From positions 1,322,574 through 1,386,573 of the forward strand of contig CM055827.1 of NCBI GenBank assembly GCA_029582265.1: a stretch of 64,000 nucleotides of DNA, written 5' to 3'. The translations under genes and the position numbers were made by a program. Within the stretch, counting starts at the first letter, position 1. The number at the start of each line of letters is the position of its first letter. Shown in pieces: positions 44,016 through 60,235 of this stretch. Below the pieces are notes generated by a model. It was not told where the DNA came from. It made no database searches and saw nothing but the letters and a program-made list of their open reading frames with translations. Origin of the DNA: Zoroaster sp. YZ-2022. Taxonomy: Eukaryota > Echinodermata > Asteroidea > Forcipulatida > Zoroasteridae.

Positions 44016-45718
44016 AATAATAATAATAATAATATTTAATTACTTATATAGCGCTATTTCCAACTATGCCCAATAGCGCTTTACATTTTAGACTAAAAGA
44101 ATGATTGTCTTCAATAAATGACAAATTACAAATGCGAGCTATCTATAAAGGAGACAATAATAATAGTTACAAGGATAGATAATTATTATAATAATACTCT
44201 AATGAAATACATTTAAAAATTGCACTTTGAGATTACAAATTAAAAACATTTCTAAAAAGGGGTGTCTTCAGCTGTTTTTAAAATTACCTAGTGAAGTGGA
44301 AAGTCTACTTCTGTGAGCTGAGTTCCACAGTAAAAGGGGCTGCGCACGAAAAGCTCTGCGTCCATAAGTTTCTAAATTATACGAGGGCGCAACTAGTTGT
44401 CTACTTGCCGAAGAACGGAGATTACGGCTAGGAACATAAGTAGTGATCATATCATTGATATACTGTGGAGCTAGATTATTTAGTGCCTTATATGTCAGTA
44501 AAAGTAGTTTGTAGATAATCCGCTGTTCTACAGGTAGCCAATGTAAATTATAGAGCACAGGTATGATATGATCATGCTTCCGAGTGAGTGATACGAGTCG
44601 AGCTGCGGCATTCTGGACCTTCTGCAGACGTTCAATTTCATAGCTAGGGAGTCCAAACAGGATAGAGTTACAGAAATCTAGTCTAGATGTAATAAATGCA
44701 TGGACTAAAATTTCGGCAGATTGATGACTGAGGTACTTCCTTATACGACTAATGTTCCTAAGATGGAAGAAACAGGATTTGCAGGTATTAGTGATGTGCT
44801 GATCCATAGAGAGCGAAGAGTCAAACAGAATGCCAATGTTGCGAGCATGCGTAGATCGCCCGATGACGTCATCGCATACATTAATGCTGTCCAGAGGTGC
44901 GAAAGGGCGATGTCGCGCATTTAGAACAATCATTTCTGTCTTGTCGCCGTTCAATTTGAGCTTATTCAGAGTCATCCACATATCGATGTCCCGAATGGAA
45001 GCCTCCATCCGAGAGTTAGCCATGTTCATATCGTCCGGACAAGAAGACTTAAATGTGACATAGAGCTGGGTGTCGTCGGCGTATAGATGGTACTCCATAC
45101 CGTGAAGCCTGATAAGCTCTCCCAACGGTGACATATACATCGAGAAGAGGATGGGGCCAAGAACGCTGCCTTGAGGAACACCTGAGGAAAGTGACCGCTC
45201 CGTTGACACACCACCAGAGACATTGACAGTCAGTGTCCTGTTAGTTAGGTAGGATCTGAACCATTCATGTGCCGTCCAAAACAATCCCAAAACTGGATGT
45301 AGGCGCATCAGCAGAATGTGGTGGTCGACCGTGTCGAAGGCAGGCCGATAGGTCCAGTAGCAGGAGGATAACAGAGTGCTTGTTATCGATTGCTTTCAAA
45401 ATGTCATTGTGAACTTTGACAAGCGCCGTCTCCGTGCTATGGCACGCTTTATAATCTGACTGGTAGATCTCGTTCAGGTTGCTGTCATTCACGTAAGTTG
45501 ACATGTTTGGGTGGCAACCACCTTTTCTATCGCTTTAGATACAAATTTCAGATTTGAGATTGGGCGGAAGCTACTGAAATCGTCAGTGTCCATCGACGAC
45601 TTCTTGAGTCGTGGCTCAAGGACAGCAGATTTGAGACTGTCAGGCATAACCGCAGTCTCAAGCGACACATTCACCAATTCTTGTTATTTCTGGGAGAAGT
45701 ATTTCTTGAATTGTACCT
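44016..45718 (-). mobile_element. CR1/L2-like LINE, 5'-truncated (left arm)
   Basis: The 3' end has AGCGCTATATAAGTAATTAAA followed by (TATTAT)n, the ATT-repeat ending of CR1/L2-type LINEs. It contains RT and C-terminal coding only. Confidence 0.85.
44268..45677 (-). pseudogene. CR1/L2-like reverse transcriptase fragment (left arm)
   Basis: RT pieces in order: FRPISNLKFVSKAIEKVVAT, YQSDYKACHSTETALVKVHN, SSGVPQGSVLGPILFSMYM and catalytic HLYADDTQLYV (YADD 45072-45083). The C-terminal LYNLHWLPVEQRIIYKLLLL follows. From 45308 to 44268 one frame is open. Upstream there are frame breaks near 45310 and 45490. Endonuclease and ORF1 are absent. Confidence 0.85.
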
Positions 45719-46052
45719 TCGAAAATGTACTTACCAATCCATGTTGACCCAGCAGTGACCTGACAGGTTTCCCAAACTTTTTGCCACGGGCCCTCCTCAA
45801 ATCGCGTTTTTTCTCGCGAATTTCCAGAACGCACGAGAGAGGTTTTCGCTGCAAATAAAATCTCGTGGATTGGCTCATTATAGCATAGGCTGCGCGCTGA
45901 CTGATATGCGCCAGCCGCTAAATTATTATAAAGCTGACTTCCAACCAATGCAAAACTCGCCGTCCTGAACAATTAGACACGATCTTTTGTCACGTACAGT
46001 TGGTGCAAACTATAGTATGTAGTTTGAAGTTCAGTGTGTATAGAGGTCTATT
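45719..46052 (-). other. Inner part of left arm: candidate exon with splice donor
   Basis: The reverse complement of 59901-60235; see the entry at 60076-60219. Confidence 0.35.
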
Positions 46053-46552
46053 NNNNNNNNNNNNNNNNNNNNNNNNNNNNNNNNNNNNNNNNNNNNNNNN
46101 NNNNNNNNNNNNNNNNNNNNNNNNNNNNNNNNNNNNNNNNNNNNNNNNNNNNNNNNNNNNNNNNNNNNNNNNNNNNNNNNNNNNNNNNNNNNNNNNNNNN
46201 NNNNNNNNNNNNNNNNNNNNNNNNNNNNNNNNNNNNNNNNNNNNNNNNNNNNNNNNNNNNNNNNNNNNNNNNNNNNNNNNNNNNNNNNNNNNNNNNNNNN
46301 NNNNNNNNNNNNNNNNNNNNNNNNNNNNNNNNNNNNNNNNNNNNNNNNNNNNNNNNNNNNNNNNNNNNNNNNNNNNNNNNNNNNNNNNNNNNNNNNNNNN
46401 NNNNNNNNNNNNNNNNNNNNNNNNNNNNNNNNNNNNNNNNNNNNNNNNNNNNNNNNNNNNNNNNNNNNNNNNNNNNNNNNNNNNNNNNNNNNNNNNNNNN
46501 NNNNNNNNNNNNNNNNNNNNNNNNNNNNNNNNNNNNNNNNNNNNNNNNNNNN
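46053..46552. other. Assembly gap, 500 N
   Basis: Exactly 500 N, starting at the last matching base of the left inverted-repeat arm. Confidence 0.99.
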
Positions 46553-49500
46553 ATGCTCTCATTTTCCCGACGTGGTGGGAAGATTCGTCGAGGACATGTC
46601 GACCCGCATCAAAAAAATTTCCCCCAAAAGTTTCTCATCGTCGCCCCTTTTCGTCGTGGGACGGGGGTAACTTTTTAAACCCACGCGGGGCCTTTTAAGC
46701 ACCCCAAAAGGGCGTGTTGAAAAGTGATTCCCCCAAAACCCATATATTTCTTGCGGGGACCAAGGGACCTGCATTTTTGTGAAAATACCCGGGTATCCAA
46801 CTGAATGTAACTTTGACAAGGCACAATGGGATTGAAAGGTTATGAACTTTTTACCTTTCAACGTACAAATAAAGACCATCATGTGGTGATTATTTTGGAC
46901 CATCCCGCAGAAATTTTAATATTTAAAGAGAAATGCGAGGGGAAGTGAAGACTCATTTAAAAGGTCGGGTTTTTATTTATTATCGGGTTTATTTGCATTT
47001 AAACATGATTTCCGTAAGATTGTACTTCATTGACTGGTTTTAAAAGCGAAACACAGTGGGATGCAAAACACTTTTTTAACCCCGCCCAAAAAAAAGGAAG
47101 AATGTCTCAAAAAAACAGTTTCAAAAAGGGCGTTTAAACATTTCCGGACAAAAAACAGACAACACCCAAAGGGCAAAAAAATTGCAAAATAAGAATTTTT
47201 TTTAGAACAATTATATGAATTATGTAAAATTTAAACCCCTAACAAACCCTTTTTAACCTTTTTTATCATAATGATACTTGAAAATTTTATCGCATATTTT
47301 CCCCCATAGAAAATAGTTATTTTCCTAAAGTCTTTTCCCCCAAGTTGGTTTGAGAAAAACTACGGTGTTGCCCCTAGTGGTGATGACCCCCCCATTTATC
47401 AACTTGAAGTTCCATATTTCAAAGAAACATGTGTGGGGGGAACCGAACAGAATTTTAAGGGGTGCCGCCAGATGCACGATAACGTACCGTTGTGCCCCAG
47501 TACCCGTTCTGAGGGCGTCTGGGCCTTTTCAACTCAGGTGTGTAAACCATGTGATGTTCCCCAAAGGGGGAAAAGATCAACTTTTTGGGGCGCGGCGAAA
47601 TCGGGGGGTTTCAAACAGGGGTCAAAAATTAAACACCCCGTAACACCATCTGCACAGTATGGGAAAAATCAGAACACGTTCAGCGTGCAGGGGGGGGCCG
47701 GGGCAAGGTATACGCTTTGAAGCCCCGGACGCATACGGGGTAAGCCCCGTCCACCCCATGCGCGGGGCCAAGGGGGGCTCGAGCCACCCCCGTTTCAATG
47801 AACGAACCGATGGGCATGATACAGACTTAAAAGGGAAAACTCGCCCCTTAGCTGTGAAACTCGATCGCGCTTTCGTAGTTCCAAAATAGTTGAGGATGAG
47901 ATGATCGCCGCCAGGTGCACCACCCCCAGCAGGAGGGCCCCACCAAGGAAGTTGAACGGGGGTTTTTGTTTTTGTGGGTGATGAACCTCCGTCCAAGTTC
48001 TGCCACATGATGTAGGGAAGGCACCAGCAAAAGGGGGACTGAGGGGAAAGGGAAAACAGAAAAACCCAGGTTTGTATAAAACCAAGCCTTTTGGCCCTCT
48101 TTCCGATTTAAAAGGGGTCCCCGATGTAACAGGGGTGGGTCAAGGCTTTGGGGACTTTTTTCCCCAATATTATAATGACACTTTAAAGTTCGTCGTTACA
48201 GTTTTTAAACCCCTTTCAGAAAAAACATATTAAGCAAAAACCGTCAAATTTTGTAAAACAAAAAAATTGTTATAAAGCGAATACGGCGGACATTTACTTT
48301 TCCCCCTCAGGCGCAAAATTTATTCCGAAACCATCTCAGCCCTGGGAGAATACATCAATTGTGCCATTTGGGGATTAGGGGGAATCAAACACAACAACCA
48401 ACTCTGCCCCCAAGGTCCCATTTACCATGGGGGGAAGAAGCAAAGAAAAACGTCTTTTCTCGGACAAAACCCCATGGTCGCAGTCAGATTTGAACCCAAT
48501 CGACGACTCAGCCCTCAAAACACAAACCGATGACCAAAACCCCTCGACCATGTCACCCATGAAAAAAAATTTTTAAAAAAAATTAATGTAATTTTAAAAA
48601 GAGCCAATCGGATACGATAAAATAAAATTTGTTTCAAGTTTCGGTATTTTAAAAATTTTCCAGAAGGGAGTTTGTTTGTGTTTCCAAATAAACCGGCCGG
48701 GCGATCAAAAGCCCTAGCCCACGTCCATCGTTGTTGGTTTCCCTCGAGACCCAAATTTTCCCGGGATCCTGAATGGGAAAAATTTATTGTAAATATGTCA
48801 GCAGTTTGTGATTCCAAAAAAAAAATAAAAAAAACAGACAAAAAGGCTTTTTCAAAAGTTTCGTTAGAGAACAATTTTTAAACAGCGGGGTTCTGAGAAA
48901 ATGTTTTTGGTATTGGAAAAACCCCATGGCCGGGGCCTTCGTGTTTTAAGTGGAAAATTTACACAATTTTCATTATAATAACATTTATTTATTTCAAAAA
49001 TTTAACAAAAGTGCCCCCAACAGTGAATGAAATGCATTGGACCATACGTTATCAAATTTTTTAGTATATAATAAACATTAAGAGGGTTTAGTTCAGTGTT
49101 TTCTTTTGAATAACTATTTGGGGTAAAAACAAAAGAATTTAATTTAAAAAAAAATCCACCGATCTTTTTGGTGCAAATTGAGAAATCCAGCAAAAATCCT
49201 TCGTTTTCAATTAGTGTCCGTCCCACAGTGAGCTTTCCCTTGCCAGAATGCGGGGCAAGTAAAAAAACATTGATAGTTGTTTTTTTTTTTTATATTTTTA
49301 TTGAATGCGCGAAACCTTTTTACAAGGGTCTTTAAAAAAAAATGTATTCTGACAATACAATTTAGTTACGTAAAACAACTTTTTAAACCCCAAATTTTTA
49401 ATTAAGATATTTTTGGAAAATTTAAAGGGCACTATTTTGTTAATGTTTACAATTTTAACATCTTTTTTAATTTTTTTAAGTTTTGTGTTTTTTTTTCCAA

Positions 49501-50282
49501 AATAGCATTGTAGTTAAAAAGGGCCCTTTTATTGTCTTAAAGGAAGGACATTATGGGTGTCTCACAAAAGGGTTTTGGGTTTGGGTTGTTGTTTGGAGCG
49601 TTCATATTATGCCTTCGCCGGGGGGGATGTTAGTATATGGAGAAAACATCCAGGGGACAAGGAGGGCAGAATTTTTGTTTTAATACCCTCTAGTTGACGG
49701 GGGAAACAGGCGGCCTTTTTGAATAAAAAAGGGGTTTTTTTTAAAATTTAAAAATCATCTTTTTTGTAGTGTTTTTGATTATGGACAAAACTTTATGTTT
49801 TTTATATATTTTGGTTAGATAACCCCGAAAAACAATCATGGACACTGATTTCCCCCAGAAAAAAGGATGACGTGTCATATTTTAAAATTTTGGGGGGTAA
49901 AAACCCCCAACATTAAAAAACATTAGAAGAGCCCGTCTTCTGCAAGACGTTCGTGATTGTATATATACCCCCGATCCGCTGTGATTTATAAAACCCAACG
50001 GGCCCTGGGCCATTTATTTTTGTACGGCCGCGCCACCTTTGTAGGGGGGGATCAAAAAAATTTGCGCCAGCTGGTGGGGATTTTTGGGCTGGGGGACAAC
50101 CCGGATCCGCTAAAACGGTTTGAGACTTTGGGGGACTATAAAAAAACGTATCTTTGGGGGAAAAAATTTTTTACCCCGTGACAGGGTGCGGTCTTTTCTG
50201 AAGAAGAGTATTTTGAGTCAGTATATCTTGGATGCTAAAAAGTAAATAAGAGAAGTTGAAAAAGGGGTAAAAAAATTTTGAA
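46553..50282. other. Homopolymer-inflated, probably low-quality consensus
   Basis: Runs of 3-6 C, G, A or T are far denser than elsewhere (for example CCCCCAAAACCC, GGGGAACCG). No intact reading frame or domain is visible. The SINE relic at 48330-48560 shows inserted bases when compared with 54581-54921, supporting base-calling or consensus error rather than biology. Confidence 0.65.
48330..48560 (-). mobile_element. SINE relic with homopolymer errors
   Basis: Shares AACCATCTCAG, CAACCAACTCTGCC and CCATTTA with the SINE at 54581-54921 in the same orientation, followed by a tRNA-like head (CTCGACCATGTCACCC). Confidence 0.65.
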
Positions 50283-50305
50283 TTGATGTCATCAAAGTCC
50301 AAAAA

Positions 50306-54488
<4,183 letters not shown>

Positions 54489-54568
<80 letters not shown>

Positions 54569-54580
54569 AATAATAATAAT
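54489..54580. repeat. (AAC)n-(AAT)n tract joining R4/Dong-like 3' end to SINE tail
   Basis: About 75 bp of AAC followed by AAT units. The AAT part is the reverse complement of the SINE's (ATT)n tail. Confidence 0.95.
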
Positions 54581-54921
54581 GTATGGATTTATATAGCGCA
54601 CGTATCCACCAACTAAGTGGTGCTCAAGGCGCATTATATTATTGTCCCTGCTCATTAGGCTCATAAGGCTCATAAATGATTCCTGAAACCATCTCAGCTC
54701 CCTGGGCAGTATACAGCTCAATTGCTGCCATTTCTAGCGCATATAGAGCAAACCAACTCTGCCTTCACAGGTACCCATTTAACCCCTGGGTGGAGAGAAG
54801 CAATTATGATTAAGTGTCTTGCTCAAGGACACAAGTGTCACGGCCGTGATTCGAACCTACATTATGTTGCTAACACCAGAACTTGAATCCGGTAAGCTAG
54901 ACCGCTCGGCCACGACACCCC
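54581..54921 (-). mobile_element. tRNA-headed SINE with CR1/L2-like tail
   Basis: On the minus strand: head GGGGTGTCGTGGCCGAGCGG with B-box GGTTCGAATC, core GTGTCCTTGAGCAAGACACT, CCACCCAGGGGTTAAATGGG, and tail GTGCGCTATATAAATCCATA followed by (ATT)n. The head and core match the SINE at 14028 but the tail is different. The (ATT)n tail is next to the R4/Dong-like insertion. Confidence 0.9.
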
Positions 54922-55295
54922 ATATATATGTATAATATGCCACATGTTTATAGATAATATGTGACGTTTCACATATATTTCATGTGGTATACGTAGCAGC
55001 CGACATAATGCACTTTTATTAAACCCTTTCGATCCCACGGGCTATAAAAAGAGCCTTTGTTGTGATACGCTTCGATCCCGTGGACTCTAAAAGGTACCGG
55101 GAATCGGCATGCCCTTGACGACCACGGCTACTTAATTCACCACCTGAAAATGCTCAAGTGTTTTTTTTGGTTGGCGCCCTCTATTGACAGGAATGAAGTG
55201 TATAAAAGTTTATGAAAAGAAAAAGTGCGTCACTTTTGCGGTTCCCGGTGCTAGCGTCCACTCGCTTCCACAACGGTCAGTTTTTAGTTGCAATC

Positions 55296-55424
55296 ATGAT
55301 GGAAACGGACATAAATGATGGCATTTTGGCTGAGATTTTGGCAGACAGTGGCTCAGAATGAGATGACGAAGTAACGGATGACGACAGCACATTAGTAAAA
55401 CTTGCAGCGGAATTCGTTCAAGAG
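55296..55424 (+). pseudogene. piggyBac transposase N-terminal exon with stop
   Basis: ATG then METDINDGILAEILADSGSE, stop (55359-55361), DDEVTDDDSTLVKLAAEFV: the acidic N-terminal region usual in piggyBac transposases. The stop TGA sits between SE and DDE. It ends at a donor-like AGAG/GTAGTC; the next coding block begins after CTGTTGCAG at 56107. Confidence 0.6.
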
Positions 55425-56107
55425 GTAGTCCTAAATCACAGTAAAAACTGAATAACTAACATTAGTATAGTAGTAACAGTTAACGTTCTCTTCCTGGCCC
55501 AATGCAAATTAATGTAATTCACTTATTTTCCTAGGCTACAGCGTAAATATTGGATGCATTTTTTTTATATGCTCAAGGGGAAACAAATGTTGGAGTTGAG
55601 GAATGTAAATTTAGAAATGGATCCCTTTAATAGGATTGACCAAATCCCACCCCTGGACTGGGTCAAAGGTCAGAGTGAAAATGTACAATTTTAGTAGTTT
55701 GTTGGGGTAATATTTGTATTCATTGAAACAACAAGTTGATGTATAGATATAGCATAGAAATTTTAACATCCACCCATAGCCGGTCGTGCTGTTTAAGCGT
55801 CAACAGGGTGAAAATGCACCTCTTAGTCTCAAGCTTCCAAAAGAATAGCCTCGTATTCGAAAGGCCCTTATAAGTCGTATTATGCAAAGAAGTTGGGGAA
55901 TTCACATTCACAATCCCACATTAAAACGAAAATTTTTCGACAACGAGTTTTGGAGGTGGATGAAAGCTGCCATATTTCTTTTCTCAGCACAATATTCATT
56001 TTGCGCATGACCCCTGTGGCCTGTGCACATGCAGCAAAGTAGCATTGAGATATTGTATTTACAAAGGACCGAGATTAATCCTCCTTTGCCTTGTTTTTCT
56101 GTTGCAG

Positions 56108-57690
56108 CCTACCTACCAAGGTGACAGCCGGCCGAGATCAAGGAGGACGACAGGAAAGTTAGATTTCCGATCCGGTTGGGAACGACGAGACCATTATGAG
56201 TGTGGGACTGTACAATTCACTGGAAATCATGGCCCCACCGGCGACTTTGCCACACTGTCGGCTGTGGAGATCTTCAAGCTGTATTTTTTTCAAATCGTGT
56301 GGGATATGCTCGTCGACGAGACTAATCGCTATGCGCAGCAAACAAGAGACTCAAATCCTGATCAACAATTCTCCTGGCACCCAACCAACATTCCAGAAAT
56401 GATGGCATTTGTGGCACTTCTCATTGCTATGTGCATAAACAAATCCTCTCAATACAAGATGTACTGGTCGACATCTGAAGTTCTTCATCCCATTCTATCC
56501 GTCGATCATGTCCCCGTAATCGGTTCAGTTCAATTCTTCGGTTTCTCCACATCTCAAATAACCAAATTCCTCGTAGAGCCTTGGCTAAACGGGGACAAAC
56601 TTTCCAAAGTTCGGCCCTTGATAGAAGTCCTCGTCCGAAGTTTCTCAACCTGTATAACCCTGCGCAGAATCTGTCTCCAGACGAGAGTATGTTGAAATTC
56701 AAGGGACAGCTTAAGTTTTGTTCAGTACATGCCTAAAAACCTATCAAACGGGTAAAAGCATTCTCCCTGAACAGAGTCAAAACAGGATACACGTGTGCTT
56801 GGAAACTGTACACAGGAGCCGACGACACCCAAACTGTTTATGATGCAGACGTACATGTAGATTCCAAGTCAGACTGCCATCCACCAAACCCAACAGTTGC
56901 AGGAAAAGTCGTCAATGATCTGGTCCATGGACTTGAGAATAAGGGACACGTAATATATTGTGATAATTGCTATACTAGCCCAGCTCTTTTAGCTAAACTT
57001 GCTAAACTAGGATTCAGATGTTGTGGAACTGTTCGTTACACTACACAGGGATACCCCAGTCGCAAACCCAAAAACCATAAATGATGAAGAAAGGAGATGA
57101 CCCATTTTTTGGTGAAAGGTGGGCAATTGTGTATCGTTTGGCAAGACAAAAAATCTGTAACACTTTTACAACTAATGTAGGCAACACCGATTTGTCCAAA
57201 ACGCAAATTCGGTGTAATAAGAGCACAAAGTGGTTTCGTGATGTTATGAAGCCCAATTGTATTGAAGATTACAACCAAAACATGGGTGGAACTGATCTTG
57301 CCGACCAATGTTTTCCAGTACTACAATCATACACACAGAAGCTTGAAATGGTGGAAAAGAGTTTTTTTTCCATATGCTGAATATCTGTATTGTCAATAGC
57401 AGAGTAATATTCACCAGCATAGCAGGGAACAAAAATGTCAGTAACCTTGATTTTCGTATAGGGATTGTATAGGGCTTGCTGTTGGGTTTGGGAACGTAAC
57501 GCAACAAGTCAGTTGAGATACCATATTCCAACAGCACTATCCTGGCAAAAACCCCAATGGAAAGAAACGCGACTGCATTGTTTGCAGTAACCGCAAATTA
57601 GGCAGGCGAAAACAAACGAAGATGATCTGTAAACAATGTACACAACCTATGTGCACAGTTCCTTGCTTTGAGAAATACCACATCACTTGA
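56108..57690 (+). pseudogene. piggyBac transposase body, frameshifted
   Basis: Blocks in family order: FTGNHGPTGDFATLSAVEIF, VDETNRYAQQ, INKSSQYKMYWSTSEVLHPI, DKLSKVRPLIEVL. After a shift come SPDESMLKFKGQLKF (first catalytic Asp), GYTCAWKLYTGADD and GHVIYCDNCYTSPALLAKLA (second Asp). Then MGGTDLADQ (third Asp) near 57290, and the C-terminal Cys-rich CIVCSNRKLGRRKQTKMICK with CTQPMCTVPCFEKYH near 57570-57685. Breaks lie near 56640, 56735, 57080 and 57330. All three catalytic Asp positions are visible, yet the gene cannot be translated as one protein. Confidence 0.85.
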
Positions 57691-58490
57691 TTGTAAATTT
57701 GTACTATTTGCCTTCACCCCCCCCCCCCCCAATTCATTTTTGGGAAAGGTCGGATAAGCCGCAGATTACAGTCCAAACCAACATTGAATTAGGGGGGGGG
57801 GGTGTTAGCATGGATTGTGATGTATGTACACTGAATACAAGTAAATGGTTCATTTCAAGTAAACCAAAAAAATCCCAAAAATCTCATCCAAGTTCTTGTT
57901 TTCACATGGAAAAAGAAATCTTATACATGTACCGTATTTGCATGAAATATCACCCATTTGTATTACTTTCTTCAGTGTAAATACTGATCTAAATATTTCA
58001 TTGTTTTGCTTTTACACTTAAAAATCTGCACAATATTTTCCTCCCTTTGTATACTCATTTTACCATCAGTTTAACATACAAATATATCTGAGCCATTTGG
58101 TATGTACAGTACACATGTAAAAAGTGTCCATTACTGCAGAGTGAGGGCGCACTTCAATGAAATTGTGGAAAACCCACTGGTGCTGAAGTGACATTGGGCT
58201 CCCTAATTACTGTGGTAAAGAAGGGTACTCTCTTACATAACTGGCTGATAATGAAAGGGTTAATGTGATGCATCGCATTGAGTATACATGTAATATCTAT
58301 TACAGCTGGATGTTTGGTGACCCTACACTGTTAAAATGGTTGCTTAAACTAACACTGATTACTCTATGAATCAATAAACTTTAAAAATTAAAGTTAAACA
58401 AGTTTTGTAAATTTCAACTGACTTCTCAAAATTCTTCATCATTAATTTACAGACAGTTGGTGGGTTTACATAGTAAAGCCAAATAGGTAT

Positions 58491-58724
58491 ACCTGGCCCA
58501 TTTTTGGTACACATGTACTCACCATACGAACCCTTAGGATTAGGGGTTTGGGTTAAGGCAGGGTTAGGGTTAGAGTTAGGGTTAGGCTTAGGATTAGGCG
58601 TTAGGTTAGGGTTAGGGTTAGGGTTAGATTTAGGGTTAGGTTTAGATTTGGTAAGGTGAGTACCCGTGTACCAAAAATGAACCAGGTAAAAGGTGAGTAC
58701 CCGTGTACAAAAAATGGGCAAGGT
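58491..58724. mobile_element. Telomere-like TTAGGG array enclosed by inverted repeats
   Basis: Left ACCTGGCCCATTTTTGGTAC (to 58523) is the inverse of 58655-58687 (ends GTACCAAAAATGAACCAGGT), with a second direct copy of the right repeat at 58692-58724. Between them, 58533-58650 holds variant and perfect TTAGGG units. A MITE with an internal telomere-like array is inferred; no target duplication was defined. Confidence 0.65.
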
Positions 58725-59030
58725 AGACCCATAACGTCATAGTAAACAGTGTTGGTTAATTATTTACTCAACTTTTTTAACAGTGTAGTATTTCAAATTG
58801 TCATTCTACAGTATGATGAGGCTCCTGTTCATGAAAATTTTATACTAGAAATTAAGTAAAAAATGGCTGCCATTTGAAATTCAAAATGGCGGCTGAAGAC
58901 GTGGTTGAAAAAAATGGTACCAAACATTTTTGGAATCAGCAACTCAAAATTAATAAAGAAAGCCTATAAAATCCATTTTGGCACAAATCTCCAGCTGAAT
59001 GCATATCAAACCGTACTAACTACAGGGAAA
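58725..59030. other. Unassigned segment
   Basis: AT-rich, no gene recognised. Confidence 0.4.
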
Positions 59031-59222
59031 CGTGCCACCCCCCACAAATGTCCAGTGCCCCCCAGGTGCCCCCCCACGAAAAATCCTCATAATGCCCCAA
59101 AAAACAGAAAAGATAAAGAAATATGAAAAAAAACATACCCCCTGGGCCCCCCCACTGAAAAGCAATGCCCCCCCCCCTGTGCCCCCCCGCCCCCCACTGA
59201 AAATGCCCTGGCTACGCCGCTG
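59031..59222. mobile_element. hAT MITE relic, left end lost
   Basis: Matches the interior and right end of the element at 8796-9002 (CCAGTGCCCCCCAGGTGCCC, GAAAAATCCTCAT, then CTGGCTACGCCGCTG). The left inverted end is missing and no duplication is visible. Confidence 0.8.
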
Positions 59223-59430
59223 GTGAGGGCAGAGTTGGTTGATTAGCCCTATATGCGCTGTAATGGCAGCAATTGAGCTGTATACTCCCCAGGGAGCCGA
59301 GATGGTTTCAGGAATGATTTATGAGCCTTATGAGCCTTATGAGCAGGGGTAATAATATAATGCGCCTTGAGCACCACTCAGTTGGTGGATACGTGCGCTA
59401 TATAAGTCCACACATTTATTTATTTATTTT
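59223..59430 (+). mobile_element. SINE relic, 5'-truncated
   Basis: GGCAGAGTTGGTTGATTAG through GCGCTATATAAGTCCACACA to a (TTTA)n tail, matching the 3' part of the SINE at 54581-54921. It abuts the MITE relic directly. Confidence 0.85.
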
Positions 59431-59900
59431 ATTTATCGTGGGGAAAATAAAAGATTTATATATTGATTTGTTTAATTTTAAATAGCTAAAACATAAATAT
59501 ATAAAATAAATAAATAAATATAAATTTGGACACTCAAAACTACCATGCTTATTTTCTTTAAAAGAAACAACAAAAATGGGAGACTTTTAAGACGCTAGAT
59601 GGCGGTTCTTTTCTATTGTTCTCAATACAATGCGCATGCTCGGAATAATGGGAAAAGGACCGGTAACGCTTCTGCCACCAACTTTTCAAAAGTCTCCCAT
59701 AGGTTCCCATTGGAATAGGTTCCCATTGAAAAAATAAAATCTGGAACGAAGTCACTGATTCCAAATAAACCTTTGATCTGTTTATCGCAGATTTCAGTGC
59801 CTTTAGCAAACATTGTCTGTAGTTTGTATATTGCATGTAGTTTGTAAAGTCATGACTTATTTCATTGTCTGGGTTATACGAATAAAGCAGTCATCTCCTC
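59431..59900. other. Unassigned segment before right inverted-repeat arm
   Basis: AT-rich start, then an even-composition stretch (59580-59860) with TTCCCATTGGAATAGG-like short repeats. No gene recognised. Confidence 0.4.
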
Positions 59901-60075
59901 AATAGACCTCTATACACACTGAACTTCAAACTACATACTATAGTTTGCACCAACTGTACGTGACAAAGATCGTGTCTATAATTGTTCAGACGGCGAGTTT
60001 TGCATTGGTTGGAAGTCAGCTTCTATAATAATTTAGCGGCTGGCGCATATCAGTCAGCGCGCAGCCTATGCTATA

Positions 60076-60219
60076 ATGAGCCAATCCACGAGATTTTATT
60101 TGCAGCGAAAACCTCTCTCGTGCGTTCTGGAAATTCGCGAGAAAAAACGCGATTTGAGGAGGGCCCGTGGCAAAAAGTTTGGGAAACCTGTCAGGTCACT
60201 GCTGGGTCAACATGGATTG
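60076..60219 (+). other. Candidate first exon with strong splice donor
   Basis: An ATG at 60076 opens MSQSTRFYLQRKPLSCVLEI and a Lys/Arg-rich run up to a good donor (GGATTG/GTAAGT). It precedes the LINE relic and is present in both arms. No homologue is recognised; it could be a host exon captured in the duplication or chance. Confidence 0.25.
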
Positions 60220-60235
60220 GTAAGTACATTTTCGA

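Larger units (their letters stand above)
41952..46052. repeat. Left arm of ~4.1 kb inverted repeat
   Basis: The reverse complement of 59901-64000 with only scattered substitutions and small indels. It ends abruptly at the N gap, and the outer end is not visible because the other arm is cut by the window end. Confidence 0.95.
55019..58263 (+). mobile_element. piggyBac-like DNA transposon, decayed, TTAA-bounded
   Basis: Left end TTAAACCCTTTCG (55019) and right end GAAAGGGTTAA (58263) give TTAA target sites and a CCCTTTC inverted end, the piggyBac signature (one extra A at the left). A subterminal CGATCCC(A/G)(C/T)GG motif is repeated at about 55030 and 55069. It encloses a transposase pseudogene. 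Length 3.2 kb. Confidence 0.82.

Noticed and set aside
45990..46698. Long overlapping ORFs on both strands
   Set aside because: They span the second N gap.
47350..48085. Overlapping 60-128 codon ORFs near 47.3-48.1 kb
   Set aside because: In the homopolymer-inflated region; no recognisable domain and frames are unreliable.
58533..58650. Chromosome end
   Set aside because: The TTAGGG tract is short, degenerate and flanked by ordinary sequence and inverted repeats on both sides.
58371..58721. Pro/Asn repeat ORF that could suggest a structural protein
   Set aside because: Antisense translation of telomere-like TTAGGG repeats.
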